Below, one piece after another: positions 11,906 to 15,840 of a DNA stretch of 15,840 nt. The DNA is taken from positions 1-15,840 of the forward strand of contig CANCFZ010000029.1 of NCBI GenBank assembly GCA_947377425.1, in the 5' to 3' direction. Under the pieces are notes generated by a model that worked only from the letters and a program-made list of their open reading frames with translations, did not search any database and was not told the origin of the DNA. The translations under genes and the position numbers were made by a program. How positions within the stretch are numbered: position 1 is the first letter of the stretch; each line of letters opens with the position of its first letter. This DNA comes from Flavobacteriaceae bacterium (GTDB lineage Bacteria > Bacteroidota > Bacteroidia > Flavobacteriales > Flavobacteriaceae).

Positions 11906-13846
11906 TTATAAAATAATATTCAACCCTAATTTAAAGTTTCTTCCTCTTGTAGAATAACCAATATTTTCTACAAAATCTTCATTCAAAATATTTGTTACTG
12001 TTCCAAAAATTGACAATCTATTTTGAACTAATTCATATTTTACTAAAGCATTTACTAATTGGTAAGAACCCAATTTTGCCGCAACTACAGCATAGGTATT
12101 TCCATCAAAAAAAGCATCTTGACGTGCATCTACATATTGATAAGACACATTAAAAAACAGCCTTTTAGTAGCAGAAAAATCAACCGAACCATTTATTTTA
12201 TGTTTTGGAATTAATCTATTTAATGCTTCATCAACTTGTGTAAACGTATAATTAGCATTAAAATTTACTTTATTGTTTACCGCATAATTAAATCCAGTTT
12301 CCAAACCTTTTGCTTTGTTCAAACCTTCAATATTAGCATAGTGATAGGTCGCATCAAATCCAATGGAATTGTTTTGTTCACGGTAAAATCCAACCACATT
12401 AAGAGTCAGCTTTTTATTCAATATAGCTACTTCAAAACCCGATTCTATAGTAGTGTTTTTCTCTGGTGTTAATGTTGCCGTTCCATATTCTGAATACAAT
12501 TGGTATAAACTCGGAGTGATAAAAGCCGTACTAAAAGAACCCAATACCTTTACTGGGATTTCTTTTCCAAAGTTGTAGGACGGATTTACATTATACACCA
12601 ATTGATTTCCGTATTGACTGTGAATATTTAATCGAGTTCCAGCATTAACATTTAATCCAAAATTTGATGTATAAACTCCTGTTAAATAAGGATCAATCAT
12701 ATTAAATTTAGTCCCTTCTTTTGCAATAGTTGAATAAGGTGTTTCTGAGGACATATCATGAAATTGATAATTTGCACCTGTTACCAAATACAGTTCACTG
12801 CTAAACATATACTTATTAAAAACATCTACATTCACACTTCTAGCTTCATACATTGAATGATCTATTCCACTTGTCCAAGAATTGTATTCTTGATAATTGC
12901 GTTGGATTTTACTGAAACTTGAATTCAAACGAAATTCACCTTTGGCATACGTATACTTTGGAGAAAATCCCATACGGAATTGTTCGGTTTTGGATTGATT
13001 CAAATTGGTATCGTTAAAACCCGTATTATCATAAGGAAAATCATAATTGTTATTCACTTTATCATAATTTCCAAAGAAATCTAATATCAATTTATCTGTC
13101 GCTTTAAATCCTATTTTAGACCTATAATTGATTCTTGAAAACCGGTCTTTGTCATAATTGGAATCTGCTGTTGGTTCCGATATTTGTGACATTCCTTTAG
13201 TTTCTGTACTGTTCAAAGAAGCTAAATAATTGACTTTTTTGATTGTTCCATTTAATGAAAATCCTTGATTGAAATCTTGTCCGTTATATTTATGATTAGT
13301 CGCCGAATTATTCGAACCAATATTTAAGTAAGCATTAGCTTGAAGTGGTTTCTTGCTAGATTTTTTCAATGTAATATTAATAACTGCCGTGGTAGCACCC
13401 GAACCGTAAAGCGTACTAGCTGCACCTTTCATTATTTCGATACTTTCTACTTGATCAATGGGAAGCAAACGTAAATCGAATTCAAAACTAATTCCAGAAG
13501 CGTCCGTAACAGGATTTCCGTCGATTAAAATTAAAACTTGTTGATTTTTTCCACCACGAATGTAGTAGCCTAAATTTTTTCCGTTAGCGGATTGGTTTCC
13601 GTTAATCTCTACTCCTGCAACTGAACTCAAGATGTTCGCAAGCGATTGTCCTGATTTTTTTTGAAGTTCATCAGCCGTAATTTTGGTAATTACTTTTCCT
13701 GATTTTTCTTTGCTTTGTGCAAATTTAGTGTCCGAAATAACCACTTCGTCGAGTTGGTTTACTTTAACAGAATCTTTTACTTGTGCATAACCACAAGAAG
13801 TCATCAATGCAAAAAACGCACTGATTCGAATGAAATTTTTGTTCAT
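11906..13846 (-). CDS. btuB: TonB-dependent outer-membrane receptor, BtuB-like (vitamin B12 uptake)
   Basis: 646 residues from ATG 13846. Signal peptide (ISAFFALMTSCGYAQ), then a TonB box-like LDEVVISDTK (32-41), and the plug domain with ADELQKKSGQSLANILSSVAGVEI, YYIRGGKNQQVLILIDG, LPIDQVESIEIMKGAASTLYGSGATTAVINI (about 58-157). The rest is a 22-strand-type beta-barrel that ends in KLGLNIIL. The size and plug match BtuB-type receptors. The specificity call rests on the cobalamin riboswitch in its leader and on the divergent BtuF/BtuC-like genes. The frame is open upstream into the riboswitch (ATG at 13984), but the signal peptide fixes the start at 13846. It is a single-gene transcript with a terminator at 11843-11882. 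Energy would come from TonB-ExbBD encoded elsewhere. Confidence 0.9.
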   Translation of the reverse strand: MNKNFIRISAFFALMTSCGYAQVKDSVKVNQLDEVVISDTKFAQSKEKSGKVITKITADELQKKSGQSLANILSSVAGVEINGNQSANGKNLGYYIRGGKNQQVLILIDGNPVTDASGISFEFDLRLLPIDQVESIEIMKGAASTLYGSGATTAVINITLKKSSKKPLQANAYLNIGSNNSATNHKYNGQDFNQGFSLNGTIKKVNYLASLNSTETKGMSQISEPTADSNYDKDRFSRINYRSKIGFKATDKLILDFFGNYDKVNNNYDFPYDNTGFNDTNLNQSKTEQFRMGFSPKYTYAKGEFRLNSSFSKIQRNYQEYNSWTSGIDHSMYEARSVNVDVFNKYMFSSELYLVTGANYQFHDMSSETPYSTIAKEGTKFNMIDPYLTGVYTSNFGLNVNAGTRLNIHSQYGNQLVYNVNPSYNFGKEIPVKVLGSFSTAFITPSLYQLYSEYGTATLTPEKNTTIESGFEVAILNKKLTLNVVGFYREQNNSIGFDATYHYANIEGLNKAKGLETGFNYAVNNKVNFNANYTFTQVDEALNRLIPKHKINGSVDFSATKRLFFNVSYQYVDARQDAFFDGNTYAVVAAKLGSYQLVNALVKYELVQNRLSIFGTVTNILNEDFVENIGYSTRGRNFKLGLNIIL

Positions 13847-13939
13847 TTTAGTGTTACTACTAATTTTAATAATCTTGGGAGAAAAGCATAGAATTACCCA
13901 TACCCAAACCTTTTGTCCCGAAAGTTTGATACTCAATGT

Positions 13940-14093
13940 AATTGGCAGGTCTCCTGGCTTGCGTCTTGTTGTTGGCCTTCCCATTCGCCGTGACGAAAAG
14001 TGACATTGTAGATAACAACAAGCTTTTTAGCATACAGTTGCGGGTACAGCTTAGGATTTTAACCTAATTCCCTTTTAATGTTCCTCTGAAAAA
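13940..14093 (-). ncRNA. Cobalamin (B12) riboswitch in the btuB leader
   Basis: The minus strand carries the conserved core in order: GGGAA near 14072, AAATCC, then TACCCGCAACTGTA (about 14044-14031), the GAATGGGAAGGC segment near 13985-13974, and the B12 box GCCAGGAGACCTGCC (13958-13944). Edges are approximate. Binding adenosylcobalamin or a related cobalamin would lower btuB expression. Downstream, TTGGG/CCCAA can pair across the leader, but no T-run follows, so control is more likely at translation than at transcription termination; this is inference. Confidence 0.95.
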
Positions 14094-14119
14094 TCAAAGT
14101 CACAACCGAAATACGAGTG

Positions 14120-14127
14120 CAAATGTA
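14120..14127 (-). promoter_or_regulatory. -7 promoter box TACATTTG for the riboswitch-btuB transcript
   Basis: Exact TAnnTTTG match on the minus strand, followed by CA. Transcription would begin near 14115, about 20 bases before the riboswitch, giving a leader of roughly 270 bases. No clear -33 element is seen. Confidence 0.65.
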
Positions 14128-14140
14128 GATGATTTATTTT

Positions 14141-14254
14141 CTATTTATCGTCTTTCTTTTTAGAAAATTTAAAAATTAACCAAACGAATCCAATTATAAA
14201 ATGAAGTAAAAGTATTCCACTAACGACATACATAAAAGTATTTGAATCTCTCAT
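14141..14254 (-). CDS. Small single-pass membrane protein in the B12 locus (37 aa)
   Basis: ATG 14254-14252 to TAG 14143-14141. MRDSNTFMYV is followed by one hydrophobic helix (about 8-28: MYVVSGILLLHFIIGFVWLIF), then a basic-acidic tail KFSKKKDDK. The positive charges after the helix suggest a cytoplasmic C-terminus. It lies between the btuB promoter and the btuF promoter, on the btuB strand, with its stop 13 bases before the btuB promoter box. A TAATTTTG box (14272-14279) could drive it. The small size leaves coding status uncertain, but the topology is coherent. No function recognised. Confidence 0.6.
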   Translation of the reverse strand: MRDSNTFMYVVSGILLLHFIIGFVWLIFKFSKKKDDK

Positions 14255-14271
14255 TTTATTCTAATTTCAAT

Positions 14272-14279
14272 CAAAATTA
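14272..14279 (-). promoter_or_regulatory. Candidate -7 box TAATTTTG for the 37-residue protein gene
   Basis: Exact TAnnTTTG match on the minus strand, 17 bases upstream of ATG 14254. The surrounding sequence is rich in CAAAATT/AATTTTG repeats, so chance occurrence is possible. Confidence 0.35.
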
Positions 14280-14344
14280 GTACTTCTCAAAATTTGATTT
14301 TGCATCAAATGTTACACAAACCTTTTTTTGTATCAACATTATTT

Positions 14345-14352
14345 TACTTTTG
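14345..14352 (+). promoter_or_regulatory. -7 promoter box TACTTTTG for btuF-btuC
   Basis: Exact TAnnTTTG match 11 bases before ATG 14364. The transcript would begin near 14357, leaving a leader under 12 bases, too short to hold a riboswitch. Confidence 0.55.
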
Positions 14353-14363
14353 TAAAAAAATTA

Positions 14364-15500
14364 ATGATGCGTTTTTTAAAATCCCTTTTCGCTTTTTTTG
14401 TTATTCTGTCTTTTGTACAATGCAAAAAAGAAATTTCTGCGAATACTAAAATTATTTCTCAAAACGAAATTCATTACGCCAAAGGATTTTCTATCGTAAA
14501 TTATGATGGATTTTCTGTTGTAAAAGTTACTAATCCGTGGCCCAAAGCAAATAAATCTTATAGCTACATTTTAAAAGAAAAAAACGGGATTATTCCTGAT
14601 TCACTTAAAAAAAATACCACAATAAATATTCCTATCAAAAATATTGTAGTGACTTCAACCACTCATATTCCATCGTTAGAAATGCTTGGCGTTGAAAAAA
14701 CTTTGGTAGGTTTTCCGAACCTAAATTACATTTCTTCTGAGAAAGTTCGTACACTAATTGATAGCAAAAAAATCAAAGAATTAGGCTCCAATCAAACATT
14801 AAACACCGAAGTTTTAATCGATTTACAACCTGAAGTTATTATTGGATATGGTTTAGACAATAGTAATCCAACTCTTGATAATCTTGAAAAAAACGGATTA
14901 AAAGTTTTATTAAATGGCGATTGGAACGAACAAACTCCATTGGGAAAAGCCGAATGGATTAAGTTTTTCGGAGCTTTGTATGGTAAACAAAAACAGGCGA
15001 ATGAACTCTTTTCTAAAATCGAAAAAGACTATTTAAAAACAGTAGAAATCGCAAAAAAAGCTACGTCAAGTCCAACAATTTTAGCTGGTGATATGTATGA
15101 AGATAAATGGTATTTACCGCAAGGAACCAGTTGGGGTTGTCAATTATTGAAAGAAGCCAAAGGTGATTATTTATGGAAAGAAACAAGCGGAACTGGAAGT
15201 TTGTCATTGTCTTTTGAAACGGTTTTAGAAAAAGCAAAAGATGCCGATTTATGGATTACTTCGGGTCAATTTTCTTGTTTGAAAGAAATGATAGATGCCA
15301 ATCCACATTATGCACAATTTAAGGCATTTCAGAACAAAAATGTGTATTCATTTGCAGGAAAAAAAGGAAAAACTGGAGGCGTTTTATACTATGAATTAGC
15401 ACCAAATCGACCTGATTTAGTATTAAAAGACATTGTGAAAATTTTACATCCAGAATTATTAGTTGGTTACAAACCTTTCTTTTTTGAAAAACTGAACTAA
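14364..15500 (+). CDS. btuF: ABC transporter substrate-binding lipoprotein, BtuF-like
   Basis: 378 residues from ATG 14364 (a second ATG follows at 14367). Lipoprotein signal with lipobox FVQC and lipidated Cys20. The class III binding-protein fold (PF01497) is shown by IVVTSTTHIPSLEMLGVEKTLVGFP, then ELGSNQTLNTEVLIDLQPEVIIGYG, and the C-terminal half AGDMYEDKWYLPQG...ADLWITSGQ...VYSF. These proteins bind cobalamin, haem or siderophores and deliver them to a FecCD/BtuC permease. The B12 call rests on the neighbouring riboswitch-controlled btuB. The frame is open to a TTG at 14328, which lies upstream of the promoter box and would precede the signal, so it is rejected. The permease gene begins one base after the stop, so co-translation is expected. 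Confidence 0.88.
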   Translation: MMRFLKSLFAFFVILSFVQCKKEISANTKIISQNEIHYAKGFSIVNYDGFSVVKVTNPWPKANKSYSYILKEKNGIIPDSLKKNTTINIPIKNIVVTSTTHIPSLEMLGVEKTLVGFPNLNYISSEKVRTLIDSKKIKELGSNQTLNTEVLIDLQPEVIIGYGLDNSNPTLDNLEKNGLKVLLNGDWNEQTPLGKAEWIKFFGALYGKQKQANELFSKIEKDYLKTVEIAKKATSSPTILAGDMYEDKWYLPQGTSWGCQLLKEAKGDYLWKETSGTGSLSLSFETVLEKAKDADLWITSGQFSCLKEMIDANPHYAQFKAFQNKNVYSFAGKKGKTGGVLYYELAPNRPDLVLKDIVKILHPELLVGYKPFFFEKLN

Positions 15501-15501
15501 A

Positions 15502-15840
15502 TTGAAGACGAACAACCGAAATATAGTTCTATTTTCAGCTTTAACATTGCTATTATTTTTAGCTTTGTTATTGAATATTTCATTAGGACAAGTATCCATT
15601 CCATTTAAGGAAGTTTTAAAAAGTTTATTTGGTTCGCATGCAAGCAAAGATACCTGGGAATACATCATCATCAACTTTCGTTTACCCAAAGCAATAACTG
15701 CTATTTTGGTCGGAATTGGACTTTCAATTTCAGGATTATTGATGCAAACCTTATTCCGAAATCCATTAGCCGGACCATATGTTTTAGGATTGAGTTCGGG
15801 TTCGAGTTTAGGAGTAGCATTTGTAATTTTAGGTGCTGGA
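15502..15840 (+). CDS. btuC: FecCD/BtuC-family ABC permease, N-terminal part
   Basis: 113 codons are visible; the gene continues beyond the window. The first membrane helix (residues about 9-29: LFSALTLLLFLALLLNISLG) is followed by the FecCD/BtuC signature FRLPKAITAILVGIGLSISGLLMQTLFRNPLAGPYVLGLSSGSSLG (about 59-104). It would form the inner-membrane channel that takes the ligand from the BtuF-like protein. The start is TTG 15502: a TGA in the same frame at 15493-15495 excludes anything further upstream, and the first in-frame ATG (codon for Met in GLLMQT) lies deep inside the conserved part. It starts one base after the btuF stop. The ATPase gene (btuD) would be expected to the right. Confidence 0.92.
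   Translation, partial: MKTNNRNIVLFSALTLLLFLALLLNISLGQVSIPFKEVLKSLFGSHASKDTWEYIIINFRLPKAITAILVGIGLSISGLLMQTLFRNPLAGPYVLGLSSGSSLGVAFVILGAG

Noticed and set aside
12236..12472. Plus-strand open frame inside btuB
   Set aside because: It is antisense to a well-supported receptor gene and shows no coding character.
13847..13984. N-terminal extension of btuB by 46 residues into the riboswitch
   Set aside because: The open frame runs through conserved riboswitch RNA, and the clear signal peptide begins at ATG 13846.
14328..14363. TTG start of the BtuF-like protein
   Set aside because: It lies upstream of the TACTTTTG promoter box and would put 12 non-signal residues before a normal lipoprotein signal.
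15459..15689. Minus-strand open frame across the btuF-btuC junction
   Set aside because: It overlaps two recognised genes on the other strand and resembles no family.

Overview
The window is AT-rich Bacteroidota DNA, most likely from a Flavobacterium or close relative in the Flavobacteriaceae. The reasons are a type IX secretion (T9SS) type A sorting domain at the left edge, many promoter boxes of the Bacteroidota form TAnnTTTG, few Shine-Dalgarno-like sites, several lipoproteins, a TonB-dependent receptor, and families such as DUF4252, DUF4369, TIGR03643/DUF2805 and Flavobacterium-type FKBP lipoproteins. It reads as chromosomal housekeeping and envelope sequence. There is no phage, plasmid, CRISPR array or transposase.

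Layout. 1-264 is the tail of a T9SS-exported protein. 340-519 (-) is a small secreted Lys/Glu/Ala-rich protein and 648-1241 (-) an L,D-transpeptidase-like envelope protein. 1414-3964 (+) holds a small YgjV-like membrane protein, a DoxX-like protein with aquaporin Z, an AlkB-type dioxygenase and a TIGR03643 protein. 4071-5852 (+) holds a secreted alpha/beta hydrolase and a DUF4369 lipoprotein. 5895-6971 (-) is an FKBP-type lipoprotein with acidic Ca-binding-like repeats. 7051-8507 (+) is a tight cluster: S4 RNA-binding protein, TPMT-like methyltransferase, PyrR-like phosphoribosyltransferase. It converges on shikimate kinase (8499-9017, -). 9144-9450 carries two identical tRNA-Lys(UUU) genes and one tRNA-Leu(GAG). 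9511-11585 (-) is an operon of ECF sigma factor, probable membrane anti-sigma factor and two DUF4252 proteins. 11693-11836 is a MITE-like inverted-repeat element.

11906 to the right edge is a vitamin B12 uptake locus. A cobalamin riboswitch (about 13940-14093, -) precedes a BtuB-like TonB-dependent receptor. Divergently (+) lie a BtuF-like binding lipoprotein and the start of a BtuC-like permease that runs off the window. A 37-residue single-pass membrane protein gene (14141-14254, -) sits between the two arms. Together these would move cobalamin across the outer membrane, capture it in the periplasm and pass it through the inner membrane.

Most notable: (1) a GTAAC-N16-CGT(C/A) signature upstream of both the ECF sigma operon and the secreted hydrolase 7.5 kb away, suggesting an autoregulated ECF regulon; (2) the small ORF inside the B12 locus, and the fact that only the btuB arm has a riboswitch; (3) the MITE-like element; (4) an alkB-type gene whose promoter box almost touches its ATG, implying a leaderless mRNA; (5) duplicated tRNA-Lys genes with a terminator before tRNA-Leu. 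All calls come from reading the sequence; no database search was run.
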